Shown: positions 49,586-58,925, counted from the first letter of the stretch. The stretch is DNA of 64,000 bases from Orrella marina (GCF_003058465.1 NZ_CP028901.1:1364001-1428000); one strand, 5' to 3'. Numbers and translations: made by a program. The notes: generated by a model not told the origin, from the sequence alone.

Positions 49586-49670
49586 GCCCAGGTGGCGGAA
49601 TTGGTAGACGCGCATGGTTCAGGTCCATGTGCCGCAAGGTGTGGAGGTTCGAGTCCTCTCCTGGGCACCA
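49586..49670 (+). tRNA. tRNA-Leu(CAG)
   Basis: An 85-nt class II tRNA with a long variable arm and an encoded CCA. The acceptor GCCCAGG pairs with CCTGGGC, the D-arm holds TGGTAGACGCG, the anticodon stem CATGG/CCATG encloses TTCAGGT with anticodon CAG (49620-49622), and the T-arm is GGAGG-TTCGAGT-CCTC. It is divergent from rnr and has its own promoter and terminator. Confidence 0.97.
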
Positions 49671-49685
49671 CCGCTGTACACAGAG

Positions 49686-49720
49686 AACCCAGCTAAGCTT
49701 ATTGTTTAGCTGGGTTTTTT
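49686..49720 (+). terminator. intrinsic terminator of tRNA-Leu
   Basis: A perfect 11-bp stem pairs AACCCAGCTAA (49686-49696) with TTAGCTGGGTT (49706-49716), followed by more T residues. It lies 15 bases past the tRNA. Confidence 0.92.
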
Positions 49721-50144
49721 GCTTTGCGACGCCATCTTTCAGGGCTCTTCACCGTTGCCAACCAACGGCTCTTGGCTCTACCCCGTTAACTGGGGATGGC
49801 CACCCATCAGACACAGTTGATCACACCGCTCCAACCGCACTGGGCCAATGCCCGGGCCGGGCTCTGTTCAAACTGCTCGATCGTCCGGCTGCTTTGGGGT
49901 TACCGCTTCGAGGCACCACTACGAACGCATCGCGCGTACACTTATATTCAACAATACCCGCCAAGGCTATGCGCGAATGCGTATCCTCAAACCGGCGGGT
50001 TACTTTTTGTGCGCCCACAATCAGTACTCCTGGGTTGCATCGAAGGTGGATAGATAAAGCCGTATCCTACCTAGCTTCCAAGGCTACCCAGCAACCATCT
50101 AAAATCGGGTTCCATACTTTATCAATGTCACGAAGGCACGCCAC
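49721..50144. other. stretch without a recognisable gene between tRNA-Leu and the zeta remnant
   Basis: These 424 bases contain several overlapping open frames with no family similarity and no good ribosome-binding site. I looked for a copy of the tRNA-Leu 3' end as an attachment site here and further right and found none. Confidence 0.4.
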
Positions 50145-50657
50145 GTGACCAAAAAAGTCCTGATTATCGCGAGCCCAAACGGGGCGGGCAAAACCACCTT
50201 TGCTCGCGCGTTTCTGCCTGCTGAGGCCAAATTAACCCGCTTTATCAATGCCGATCTCATTGCCGCTGGGCTCTCACCCTTTCAGCCTGAGGTGACAGCG
50301 ATCAAAGCTGGACGGTTGATGCTAGAGGAAATACGCGAATGCGTAGAGAGAACTTCGCCTTCGAAACCACATTGGCAGGAGGACTGGGATACTTGAGACA
50401 TATCGAAGACTGGCGGAGCTGTGGGTACAGTGTTGGCCTATACTTTCTAAAACTTCCAGACCCAGAAACAGCAATTGACCGTGTCTGAACGCGTACGTCA
50501 AGGTGGGCACGACATTCCTGAGTCGGTTATCAGGCGGCGTTTCGCATCTGGATGGAAGAGCTTTCAGCAGCGTTACCGTCATGCTGTTGATTTCTGGGCT
50601 GTGTACGATAGCGCAGAGGTCCCCCCTGTGCTCTTGGAATGGAGTGAGCGCACGTGA
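50145..50657 (+). pseudogene. zeta-toxin-type kinase, broken by two frameshifts
   Basis: Remains of a zeta-family ATP-dependent kinase (toxins of this fold phosphorylate UDP-N-acetylglucosamine). From the GTG at 50145, frame 1 gives the P-loop ([14 protein letters not shown]), [14 protein letters not shown] and [11 protein letters not shown]. Near 50343 the reading must move to another frame for [20 protein letters not shown] and YFLKLPDPETAIDRV, which ends in TGA. Near 50483 a third frame supplies SERVRQGGHDIPESVIRRRF through to LLEWSERT. Read together they make an almost complete protein of about 170 residues, so the decay looks recent. The final stop overlaps the next gene as GTGA. Confidence 0.82.
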
Positions 50658-50863
50658 AGCAAGACGACCTTATCAAAGCCAAAAACCCGGACCTCAGAGG
50701 GTCGCTGGCAGCAATGCAGCGAGCAGCCCAATCGGCACGCGACATTGCCATTCAAACCAACACCGCCATCATTGTCGTACGCAACGGCCAAAGAATTCGC
50801 ATCACTGCTGCCGAACTACGTAAGGAGCGGGAACGGAATGCACCAGGAGCCTTGGACAACTGA
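50654..50863 (+). CDS. small protein paired with the zeta-type kinase
   Basis: Intact frame of 69 residues from a GTG overlapping the stop of the kinase remnant (GTGA). It contains NPDLRGSLAAMQRAAQSARD and ends with ITAAELRKERERNAPG. From memory, small proteins like this commonly follow zeta-like kinase genes of this size class, so it may be the cognate antitoxin or accessory protein; that role is inference. It is predicted to be mostly helical with a short beta segment (AIIVVRNGQRIRI). It has kept its frame while the kinase gene has not. Confidence 0.65.
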   Translation: MKQDDLIKAKNPDLRGSLAAMQRAAQSARDIAIQTNTAIIVVRNGQRIRITAAELRKERERNAPGALDN

Positions 50864-51047
50864 ATGGGAACCTGATCGACATCTGAGGCACGCACAAACC
50901 ATCCCCGCCCTTCCCTTTTCTGACCTGACTGTGGTTTTTGGGGGAACAACAGATTTTTCCCCAGTACGTTCCGAGGTTTTATTTCAGTTTTAGTTTGTTG
51001 AGCACTCGCCAGGCACTGAGCGCCGTCGCAGGTCCGGAGGATAAAAC

Positions 51048-52910
51048 ATGCAGATAGCAAAGAACGCAGTGTTAGTCGCAGGCTTGTTGATGATTTCACC
51101 TGCTGTGGGTCAAGTGGCCGACCAGATCTGGTCGGGTGGTCCGGTTTTGACGATGAACGACGCCCAGCCCGTAGCGCAGGCGGTGGCGGTGATAGACGGG
51201 CGCATTCTGGCGGTGGGCAGCAACGAAGCGCTGCAGAAGCATCGCGGCGAGCAGACGCAGATGATGGACCTGAATGGCCAGGCGATGTTGCCGGGCTTCG
51301 TCGACGCGCACGGCCACGCCTTCATGATCGGCATTCAGGCCATGTCGGCCAACTTGCTGTCGCCGCCCGATGGCAAGGTGACCGACATGGCCGACCTTCA
51401 GGAAACGCTGCAAGCCTGGTCGCAGCAGCATGCCGACACGCAAAAGAGCATCGGCATGATCATCGGTTTCGGCTACGACGACGCCCAGCTGAAAGAGCAG
51501 CGCCACCCCACTCGTGAAGACCTGGATGCTGTGTCCAAAGACGTGCCTATTCTCATCATTCACCAGTCCGGCCACCTTGGCGTCATGAACAGCAAGGCCT
51601 TGCAGGCCGCCGGTATTCAGACAGGCGCAGTCAATCCGGAAGGCGGCGTCATCCGACGCGAACAGGACGGCAAGAGCCCAAACGGAGTTCTGGAAGAGGC
51701 CGCCTTCTTTGGCGCGCTGGCCAGCCAGTTCAAGAAGATGACTGCAGCCCAGGCTCAGGCACTGTTTGTGGCCGGTACCAACCTGCTGAGTCGCTACGGC
51801 TACACCACAGGGCAGGAAGGTCGTGCCACGTCAGGCATCGTGCCGTTCATGCGCGCGGCAGCAAAGGCGGGTGATATCCCCATCGATGTGGTGACTTATG
51901 TCGACGTGCTACAGGATCGTGATTTCATTGAAAAGAATGTCAGCAGTGACTACACGGACGGCTTTCGCGTTGGCGGTGCGAAGCTGACAATCGACGGTTC
52001 GCCCCAAGGGTTCACTGCGTACCGCGACCGGCCCTATTACAAGCCGCCCGCAGAGTATCGGGCCGATTATCGAGGCTATTCGGCCGCCACCCCAGACCAA
52101 GTATTCGACTCAGTGGACTGGGCCTTCGCAAATGACATCCAGATTCTGACCCACGCGAATGGCGAAGCCGCTTCAGACATGCTGTTGGCCGCCATCAAGA
52201 CTGCGCGCGAGAAGCATGGCGTGAAAGACCGCCGTGCGGTTTTGATTCATGGGCAGTTTCTACGCCGCGACCAAATAGCCACTATCGACGAACTGGATGT
52301 GTTCCCGTCGCTATTCCCAATGCACACGTTCTATTGGGGTGACTGGCATCGCGATCGCACGGTGGGTCCGGTGAATGCCGACAACATTTCGCCCACCGGC
52401 TGGGTGAGCGAGCGCGGCATGATGTTTTCCACGCATCACGACGCGCCAGTTGCGTTTCCCGATTCCATGCGGGTGCTTTCAGCCACGGTTACACGGCGTT
52501 CGCGTTCCGGTGACATTCTTGGGCCCGATCAGCGTGTCGATGTCATGACCGCCTTAAAGGCGATGACAATCTGGCCGGCCTACCAGCACTTCGAGGAAAA
52601 CATCAAGGGGTCAATCGAACCTGGCAAACTGGCTGATTTCGTCATCCTGTCGGACGATCCCACTGCGGTCAACCCGGAAATACTCGACACGCTGAATGTG
52701 ATGCAGACCGTCAAAAAGGGTAAGGTCATCTATCGGCACGATAACGCCTCGGCTTGCGTGAGTTCGGCTGCCAATAGCGCAGCCATCGGCGATGTGCTGG
52801 CCAGGCTGCTGAACCAGTGGCAGCACAGTGAAGAGCAGGCTGGCCACGGCAGCCATGGTCATGGTCCCGAGTTGCTGATGGGCGCCTTGCTGCAAAGCCT
52901 GGACCAATGA
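51048..52910 (+). CDS. exported amidohydrolase family 3 protein (YtcJ/NfdA-like)
   Basis: Metal-dependent hydrolase of 620 residues related to N-substituted formamide deformylases and YtcJ. A signal peptide is likely (AVLVAGLLMISPAVGQ). The HxH metal motif is His88/His90 in GFVDAHGHAF; later metal or catalytic sites are in LTHANGEA, LIHGQFLR and STHHDAPV, and the C-terminal beta element is GSIEPGKLADFVIL. The tail is His/Gly-rich (HGSHGHGPE). A strong GGAGGA ribosome-binding site precedes the ATG. It lies alone between a broken toxin gene and an ISL3 fragment, so horizontal acquisition is plausible. The substrate is unknown. Confidence 0.88.
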   Translation: MQIAKNAVLVAGLLMISPAVGQVADQIWSGGPVLTMNDAQPVAQAVAVIDGRILAVGSNEALQKHRGEQTQMMDLNGQAMLPGFVDAHGHAFMIGIQAMSANLLSPPDGKVTDMADLQETLQAWSQQHADTQKSIGMIIGFGYDDAQLKEQRHPTREDLDAVSKDVPILIIHQSGHLGVMNSKALQAAGIQTGAVNPEGGVIRREQDGKSPNGVLEEAAFFGALASQFKKMTAAQAQALFVAGTNLLSRYGYTTGQEGRATSGIVPFMRAAAKAGDIPIDVVTYVDVLQDRDFIEKNVSSDYTDGFRVGGAKLTIDGSPQGFTAYRDRPYYKPPAEYRADYRGYSAATPDQVFDSVDWAFANDIQILTHANGEAASDMLLAAIKTAREKHGVKDRRAVLIHGQFLRRDQIATIDELDVFPSLFPMHTFYWGDWHRDRTVGPVNADNISPTGWVSERGMMFSTHHDAPVAFPDSMRVLSATVTRRSRSGDILGPDQRVDVMTALKAMTIWPAYQHFEENIKGSIEPGKLADFVILSDDPTAVNPEILDTLNVMQTVKKGKVIYRHDNASACVSSAANSAAIGDVLARLLNQWQHSEEQAGHGSHGHGPELLMGALLQSLDQ

Positions 52911-53089
52911 GTTTTCAGCAAATGTTTGTCGTGTGGAGTGAGTGACTTGGCGTATCTGCGTTGCGGCTCTTGTCTGTTGCATCGGCGTCTGCTGCCGTAG
53001 CCGACTGGTCGGGCGACCGGTACAGCCTGCGGAATGACTGCACTGCGCACAGAAAAGTTGTGTGGTCAGGCCGATGACGTCAAGGGCCA

Positions 53090-53166
53090 TGATCGTTTAG
53101 CAAACACGATCAGAGCCACGCTGGTGACATGGCTGGATGCAGCGTAGCGTCCATCCAGCCATGTCA
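53090..53166. terminator. two adjacent hairpins after the amidohydrolase gene
   Basis: TGATCGT/ACGATCA (53090-53112) is followed by a perfect 15-bp stem, TGACATGGCTGGATG (53125-53139) with its complement at 53152-53166. There is no U-tract. They may form a 3' structure of the amidohydrolase transcript or be remains of mobile DNA. No gene is seen from 52911 to 53210. Confidence 0.5.
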
Positions 53167-53210
53167 AACCTGTCAGCGAGTGGTCTCTTGTATCTCTCAG
53201 ATCTATACCA

Positions 53211-53429
53211 GTGTTCCAAGGTAGTCAGTCATTCAGGCATCAATTTTCGAATCCGCACTGTGTATCTCGCATCTACGGCACGGAGCGTGTCAAAGCAATC
53301 GATTTCAATTCCGCCTGCAAGGTATTGACCATCAAGATTGATTTCGCTGCGGGCACACGCTTTGCTGTACCGGGTGTCGAAGATGAGCATCTGGTTAACG
53401 ATACGGTTCTGACCGGAGTATTTGGATAA
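53211..53429 (+). pseudogene. ISL3-family transposase N-terminal fragment
   Basis: A frame of about 72 codons resembles the N-terminus of ISL3-type transposases: VKAIDFNSACKVLTIKIDFA followed by GTRFAVPGVEDEHLVNDTV. Full-length members exceed 400 residues, so most of the gene is gone. The fragment lies between the amidohydrolase gene and the DODA gene and marks past insertion-sequence activity at this boundary. I found no inverted repeat or target duplication. Confidence 0.65.
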
Positions 53430-53488
53430 CCACTCTATTCTGTTAAACCAGCCCACCCCCATTCACGTTACAGATCCGGTCCCGGCTA

Positions 53489-54364
53489 TCAGCCGAACTG
53501 AAACCCTGAAAGCCGGGTTTTGAGTACCTGCTCAGAATAGACTTTACGACCTACATCACTCCTGGCCGCACCAGCTGCAACCATAAGCGGAATCAGGTGT
53601 TCTTCCTTACCCGCCGGGTGACACGCGTAGGCATGCGGCGCCTTTGCCCAGGATGTCAGATGGTCATTGCGTGTTTCGGCATCCGCCTCGACAGCCTCGG
53701 TTAACCAATCATCAAAGATCTCAGACAATGGCGTGAAACGCGAATCACCATAGCCACGCATATTATGAAAACTCATACCACTGCCTACGATGAGTACGCC
53801 CTCGTCGCGCAGGTCCGCGATCGCTTGTCCCACAGCCACATGCGCGGCGGGGTCAAGATCATTGCGCAAAGACAACTGCACCACCGGGATATCCGCATCT
53901 GGAAACATGAGCTTGAGCGGGATGAACATTCCGTGGTCGAATCCCCGGTCGCCATCCACCTCGGCTGCCAGCCCTGCACCATTGATTAACTGCACGAGAT
54001 GCTGAGCCAGCGCGGGCTGCCCGACAGCTGGATAGGTCAACTCATAAGTGTGTGGCGGAAATCCGTAGTAATCAAAAACAAGATCAGGGTTCGCATGACT
54101 GGTGACATGGAACTGCGGTGCCATCCAGTGTGCAGACACCATCACAATAGCGGTTGGACGCTGTGGCAACTGCTCAGCGATGTTCCTGAGATATTGACTC
54201 ATTCCGTCCCACATATGGGCCGGCTCCCAGTCCATAAAGAAACAGGGACCCGCTCCGTGTGGGATAAACAGAACAGGTTGACGATGTGCTTGTTGTGGCT
54301 GGCGCACTTGAGCAAGCGTCTGCGATTGTTGTGCCGACGCAGGCTGACTTGTCGCATTGGTCAT
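53489..54364 (-). CDS. 4,5-DOPA dioxygenase extradiol-like protein
   Basis: Class III extradiol ring-cleavage dioxygenase of the YgiD/DODA type, 291 residues from the ATG at 54364 (GAGAGG upstream); alternative starts are at 54385 and 54394. The N-terminal 30 residues are Gln/Ala-rich and unlike the family. The core follows with LFIPHGAGPCFFMD, MVSAHWMAPQ, the metal-site region RGFDHGMFIPL and GSGMSFHNM. It probably oxidises a catechol, though the natural substrate is uncertain. It is divergent from a LysR gene, a typical regulator/target pair. Confidence 0.92.
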   Translation of the reverse strand: MTNATSQPASAQQSQTLAQVRQPQQAHRQPVLFIPHGAGPCFFMDWEPAHMWDGMSQYLRNIAEQLPQRPTAIVMVSAHWMAPQFHVTSHANPDLVFDYYGFPPHTYELTYPAVGQPALAQHLVQLINGAGLAAEVDGDRGFDHGMFIPLKLMFPDADIPVVQLSLRNDLDPAAHVAVGQAIADLRDEGVLIVGSGMSFHNMRGYGDSRFTPLSEIFDDWLTEAVEADAETRNDHLTSWAKAPHAYACHPAGKEEHLIPLMVAAGAARSDVGRKVYSEQVLKTRLSGFQFG

Positions 54365-54475
54365 GATGTAGGGCCTCTCGGTCATGGATTTCACTGCGCT
54401 CAGTACTTCTGATGATCTGAGCAGTTCAAGGAGTTCACTTTAACCTTATTGCCATAGATAGAGAACAGGCTATGA

Positions 54476-54504
54476 TTGCAAACACTTTATCATCAGAGTA
54501 ATAA
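54476..54504 (+). promoter_or_regulatory. candidate promoter of the LysR gene
   Basis: TTGCAA (54476-54481), a 17-bp spacer and TAATAA (54499-54504) lie immediately before the ATG at 54510, giving a nearly leaderless mRNA if used. The 145-base divergent region to the DODA gene should also hold the LysR operator. Confidence 0.4.
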
Positions 54505-54509
54505 ATACG

Positions 54510-55403
54510 ATGCTGGATCAACTCACAGGCATGCGCGTGTTTGTAGAAGCGGTAAATCGCGCAAGCCTGTCGGCCGCAGGACGCACTTTGGGCCTGTCAC
54601 CCGCGATGGCAGCCAAACACGTCGACGCACTTGAAGCCAATCTGGGAGTCAAACTGTTACATAGAACTACTCGACGTTTGACATTGACCGATGCGGGCGC
54701 GATGCATCACGATGCCTGTCAGCGGATCCTGCAGGAACTCGATGAAGCACAGGCAGAGGTTGCCGCGCAAGGCGTGGAAGCAGTCGGGAAACTACGAATG
54801 AATGCACCGCTATCGTTTGGCGTGCGCTTCATCGCACCTCTACTAGCCGAGTTCAGCCAGAGATATCCCCGTGTCGAGATCGAACTCGGCCTGAGCGACG
54901 CGCAGCAAGGGTTGCTTCAAGAAGGATGGGATCTTGTCGTCCGAATTGGGCACCTGACAGACAATACACTCAAAGCAAGGCGACTGGGTAACTGCCCGAT
55001 GCGAATCTGTGCATCGCCAGTCTATCTCAAACGTCATGGTACTCCTTTGAAGGCTAGCGATCTCTCAAGTCACAATTGCCTGAGTTACACACTGTCCTCC
55101 TCGCAACGCGACCACACCTGGCGATTCGGTCGCAAAGGTGAAGTTCTGGTCCCCGTGCACGGTAATCTCACCGCCAATAACGGGGATGCCCTGTTGGCGG
55201 CCGCCATGGACGGCCAAGGCATCATCTACCAACCAGACTTCATCGTTGGCAAGGCGCTCGCCGATGGTTCACTGATCGCACTCGAACTGGACCACCCAAC
55301 CCAGGACCTCGGTGGACTGCACGTGCTGTTTGCGTCTGATCGTCACCTGCCGGCAAAGACACGCGCCATGATCGACTATCTGGTCGAAGTATTTGCAGAC
55401 TGA
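54510..55403 (+). CDS. LysR-family transcriptional regulator
   Basis: LTTR of 297 residues. The N-terminal winged helix-turn-helix (about 1-60) reads RVFVEAVNRASLSAAGRTLG and ends LLHRTTRRLTLTDAG, followed by a coiled-coil linker and the periplasmic-binding-protein-like effector domain (about 90-295). It resembles the large group of regulators that act on divergently transcribed neighbours, so the DODA gene is the likely target. The effector is unknown. It is followed after 96 bases by the serine hydrolase gene. Confidence 0.93.
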   Translation: MLDQLTGMRVFVEAVNRASLSAAGRTLGLSPAMAAKHVDALEANLGVKLLHRTTRRLTLTDAGAMHHDACQRILQELDEAQAEVAAQGVEAVGKLRMNAPLSFGVRFIAPLLAEFSQRYPRVEIELGLSDAQQGLLQEGWDLVVRIGHLTDNTLKARRLGNCPMRICASPVYLKRHGTPLKASDLSSHNCLSYTLSSSQRDHTWRFGRKGEVLVPVHGNLTANNGDALLAAAMDGQGIIYQPDFIVGKALADGSLIALELDHPTQDLGGLHVLFASDRHLPAKTRAMIDYLVEVFAD

Positions 55404-55499
55404 CTGAACTGAAATGGCTGGCAACAACCGGAATGCAGCGTGCTAGACTCGAACCAACAAGCCATGACACAGGGCTTGATTGCGAGGAGTCTCTTGCTC

Positions 55500-57905
55500 A
55501 TGTTCGCCCGTCCCATCAAGTCGACTGCAATAGTCAAGACAGAGCCGGATCGACCCTCATCTTTAAAGCGCCCCGTCATTGCTTGTCCGGATCGGCACCA
55601 GCCAGAGCGTCGCAGAATACTGGCAGCCATCGGACTCACTGCGTCCGGGTTGACTGGAACACTGCCATGGGCAGCCCTGGCGTCGAGCACAGGAACATCG
55701 ACCAGTCAGGCGTTAGAAGCAGGCTCGACCGAAATGGCTGGATTGGATGGAGCATACGCTGGCAGTCAAGCGCTTGCGATCACCCTGACCCAAAAGGCGA
55801 TGGAGCAGACGGGCACTTCATCTGTCTCAATGGCGCTGATATCCAGGAACGGGCTGATCTGGGCTCGTGCAATCGGAACGCTGGGCAAAGAGCAGGAAAG
55901 GAAACAAGCGAACGCGCAGGATCCTGACACTTCAGCCGGGCAGCCGGTCACCACTGACACACTTTACTGCATCGGATCATGCAGCAAACTATTTGCCACG
56001 GTTGCTGCTTTGCAACTCGTTGATCGTGGCTTGGTCGATCTCGACACACCAGTCAAGCAGTACCTGCCAATATTTGCCATGCACTCTCCCGAGTACCGGC
56101 ACATCACGGTCAGAATGTTGCTTAACCACCAGTCTGGATTTCCGGGGTCCGACTATAGCAACGCATTCACGACACTGCCCTATTCCGCTTACTCCACACA
56201 GGTCGTCGAAACATTGTCGATGGCAAGACTCAAGCATGCACCTGGGGAGATGTCGGTTTACTGCAACGATGGTTTCACCTTGATCGAACAAGTTGTGCAA
56301 GCAGTGACCGGTGTCGCGTATGTGGATTACATCCAGCGCAATGTGCTGGATCCTCTGTGCATGACAAACAGCCGATATGCAGTGCAACTGTTCCCGCAAG
56401 GCAGCTTCGCCCCAGGGCGCTCACCGTCGGGTGACGCCTTTCTCGAATGCATCAATGTGTACGCATCAGGTGGACTTTTTACCACCCCCACCGACATGGC
56501 GCAGTTTGCGCGTCTGTTTCTCAACCAGGGGGTGGTTGACGGGGCAGGGATACTTTCCGGACAGGCGATCGAGTCGATGGCTGAGTTGCAGGCCCTGGGC
56601 GAGACCTTGCGTCCAGTTCCGGTTGAATGGGGTTTCGGGTTGGGCTGGGACAATGTCAGGGAGCGCGCTTTTGCTTCTCAAGGCATGCGAGCGTGGCGAA
56701 AGAACGGTGGAACCTCGGTGTATGGATCTGACTTTTACGTACTCCCCGACCATGGCCTGGCCTTCATGATCACTGGCACCAGTACCGGTTACCAGCCGGA
56801 TGTGATTGCAGAACAAGTGTTATTCAAGGCGCTGCTTGAACAGGGCTCCTTGACCGCCCCACCGCAAGAAGTTATCCGGACACCGTCTGCATCAACGTCG
56901 GCAAGTCCGTATGCAGCAACCTCGCAAACGATGCCGGCCATTTACGCCAACTCACAGGCCGTTTTCAGGGTTTGCACGACCGCCGACCCACAGACAGTGA
57001 ACGTCGACAAATGGGAAGGAAAGAAATGGGCCAGGCACGCTCGCTGGCAAAGAGGAGCAGACGGACTTTTCTACGACCCTGATGCCCCTCAGACCAGATT
57101 TGGCGTTGCTCATGCCGGTAACCACAAGTACCTCAGTCTGCGCACATCTTCCGGTGCCGGGTACGCCTGGCTCGATCTGGCGTTCGCGCAGGCTGTTGAG
57201 CCCGGCACAGCAATCCCTGACGTCTGGCAGACTCGCATCGATCAGACCTGGGTTGTGATCAACGAACGCTACACGTCACTCGCGCTGGCGTGGAGTGGCC
57301 CGATTCTCACACTCTTTACCATTCCTGAGATACCAGGCCATCTTGGCGTGAACGTTGCACCTTCAACCACTGAAAACCAGTTGCTTGTCGCCAATGAACC
57401 CGATGCAGCAAGAATGATTTTCAAGATCCCTTACACCATGAGTCGGGACCTGAACGACTTGCTGGTCGAGCATCACGACGGTATGGAGCACTTGCGCTGG
57501 GGAAGAATGCTTTTTCGGGCCCTTGGAGACATCCCTTCCCTGCTCGCGGACACAACGCAAGTACAAACAATTGGCACGAACGGATTCTCGCTTGCTTTTC
57601 GCGCACCTGATGCAATCGACATCGAACTCGATGGGGCCATAGCTGCTTTTGTGTACGACGACACATTCAAATCTGTGTTTCCGATCCAGTTCAGAGCTCA
57701 CTTCGATGGCACTCTGACCCAGGCAAGAGGACTGGCGACCATGCGAGAGCCCACAATCTTGTCCTTACCAAAAGCAGGACTGGTTCTCGTTTATGGCAAC
57801 CCCGGAGAAACCGTCACTGTGCGTTCCCGCTCCCCTGAAACAGCACTGACCCGAACACGCAGCCCGAACACCCAGAAAAAGCATAAACAGGCGACAACAA
57901 CCTGA
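55500..57905 (+). CDS. Tat-exported serine hydrolase (beta-lactamase/class C-like) with long C-terminal region
   Basis: Predicted periplasmic serine hydrolase of 801 residues. I chose the ATG at 55500 (GAGGAG upstream); the frame is open to 55440. A twin-arginine type signal is present (RRRILAAIGLTASGLTGTLP, from residue 37). The beta-lactamase/penicillin-binding-like domain spans about 90-440, with SxxK as Ser160-Lys163 (GSCSK), the YxN-type motif Tyr254-Asn256 (YCN) and KNGGT at 401-405. The remaining 360 residues match no family I know and look beta-rich. It is probably an esterase or peptidase rather than an antibiotic-resistance enzyme. The downstream permease ATG overlaps its TGA. Confidence 0.87.
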   Translation: MFARPIKSTAIVKTEPDRPSSLKRPVIACPDRHQPERRRILAAIGLTASGLTGTLPWAALASSTGTSTSQALEAGSTEMAGLDGAYAGSQALAITLTQKAMEQTGTSSVSMALISRNGLIWARAIGTLGKEQERKQANAQDPDTSAGQPVTTDTLYCIGSCSKLFATVAALQLVDRGLVDLDTPVKQYLPIFAMHSPEYRHITVRMLLNHQSGFPGSDYSNAFTTLPYSAYSTQVVETLSMARLKHAPGEMSVYCNDGFTLIEQVVQAVTGVAYVDYIQRNVLDPLCMTNSRYAVQLFPQGSFAPGRSPSGDAFLECINVYASGGLFTTPTDMAQFARLFLNQGVVDGAGILSGQAIESMAELQALGETLRPVPVEWGFGLGWDNVRERAFASQGMRAWRKNGGTSVYGSDFYVLPDHGLAFMITGTSTGYQPDVIAEQVLFKALLEQGSLTAPPQEVIRTPSASTSASPYAATSQTMPAIYANSQAVFRVCTTADPQTVNVDKWEGKKWARHARWQRGADGLFYDPDAPQTRFGVAHAGNHKYLSLRTSSGAGYAWLDLAFAQAVEPGTAIPDVWQTRIDQTWVVINERYTSLALAWSGPILTLFTIPEIPGHLGVNVAPSTTENQLLVANEPDAARMIFKIPYTMSRDLNDLLVEHHDGMEHLRWGRMLFRALGDIPSLLADTTQVQTIGTNGFSLAFRAPDAIDIELDGAIAAFVYDDTFKSVFPIQFRAHFDGTLTQARGLATMREPTILSLPKAGLVLVYGNPGETVTVRSRSPETALTRTRSPNTQKKHKQATTT

Positions 57906-58651
57906 TGAGTGACGCGTTCACATACTGGTTACTGATCACGGGAGTGTTTCTGGTTGCAGGCCTGGTCAAGGGCGTCACCGGCATGGGGCTTCCAACCGTC
58001 GCGATGGGCTTGCTGGGCTCTATCATGTCGCCAGCAACTGCGGCAGCCATGTTGTTAATTCCTTCATTTATCACCAATTTCTGGCAACTCATTGCTGGTC
58101 CCGCAGCGATGAAGGTGTTGCGACGATTCTGGTCAACGATGGTCGGCATCATGGTTGGCACCACCATCAGTACGCGTCTTCTTGTCAGCGCTGACCCAAC
58201 AATCACTCGGGTTGCACTCGGTGCAGCGCTGGTAGCCTACGCACTCTATGCATTGAAATCCCCTAAGATCTCCATCTCACCTGCTGCTGAGCGTTGGCTT
58301 TCTCCCGTCATTGGTCTTGTGACAGGTGCCATTACCGGGGTAACAGGAGTTTTCGCAATTCCAGCCGTTCCATACTATCAGGCACTGAATCTGGAGAAGA
58401 ACGATCTGGTGCAAGCATTGGGACTTTCGTTCACCGTCTCAACTGTAGCACTCGCAGCCGGACTCCTGTTTCATGGAGCATTTGTGGCGGGCGGGATTGG
58501 CATTTCAACGGTTGCTGTACTCCCGGCCTTGATTGGCATGTGGCTGGGCCAGGTCATTCGCGCACGTATCAGTGCTCAGGTGTTCCGGTTGATTTTTCTG
58601 CTGTTCTTGCTGACACTCGGACTGGAAATGATTGTTAGATCTCTTTTTTGA
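57905..58651 (+). CDS. TauE/SafE-family sulfite exporter-like permease
   Basis: Membrane protein of 248 residues with about eight hydrophobic segments, of the TauE/SafE (DUF81) family, members of which export sulfite, sulfoacetate or related organic anions. The N-terminal repeat has VAGLVKGVTGMGLPTVAMGL and the second repeat has TGAITGVTGVFAIPAVPYYQ, the typical duplicated glycine motif. Its ATG overlaps the serine hydrolase stop by one base (TGATG), so the two are translationally coupled and may work on the same compound. The substrate cannot be deduced. Confidence 0.92.
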   Translation: MSDAFTYWLLITGVFLVAGLVKGVTGMGLPTVAMGLLGSIMSPATAAAMLLIPSFITNFWQLIAGPAAMKVLRRFWSTMVGIMVGTTISTRLLVSADPTITRVALGAALVAYALYALKSPKISISPAAERWLSPVIGLVTGAITGVTGVFAIPAVPYYQALNLEKNDLVQALGLSFTVSTVALAAGLLFHGAFVAGGIGISTVAVLPALIGMWLGQVIRARISAQVFRLIFLLFLLTLGLEMIVRSLF

Positions 58652-58925
58652 TGCCACCGGCCGAAAGAACGTGCGAGCCACATCGCACCAATCGAATTGA
58701 TCAACTGTTCAGTCGAGCCCCGAACTGCGCCCGGTAATTCTGTTGCGTTCTGGCGTTCACATAAATATCCCCAGGGCTTGTTTCCTGAAGGAGTGAAAAA
58801 GCCGGACGGGCGGACAAAGCGATCGATGCGAACCAGGCCCACAAGCACTGCTGACCGACCTACCAACTGATAAACCTTGGCCCCGCCAATGCCCCAAGGA
58901 TCGTTGAAAGCAGGATCCCCAGTGA

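Noticed and set aside
49586..53500. Integrase-mediated island with attL/attR at tRNA-Leu
   Set aside because: No integrase gene and no second copy of the tRNA 3' end were found in the window.
54365..54509. Specific LysR T-N11-A operator
   Set aside because: Several matches to such a loose motif occur in this AT-rich region and none stands out as a dyad.
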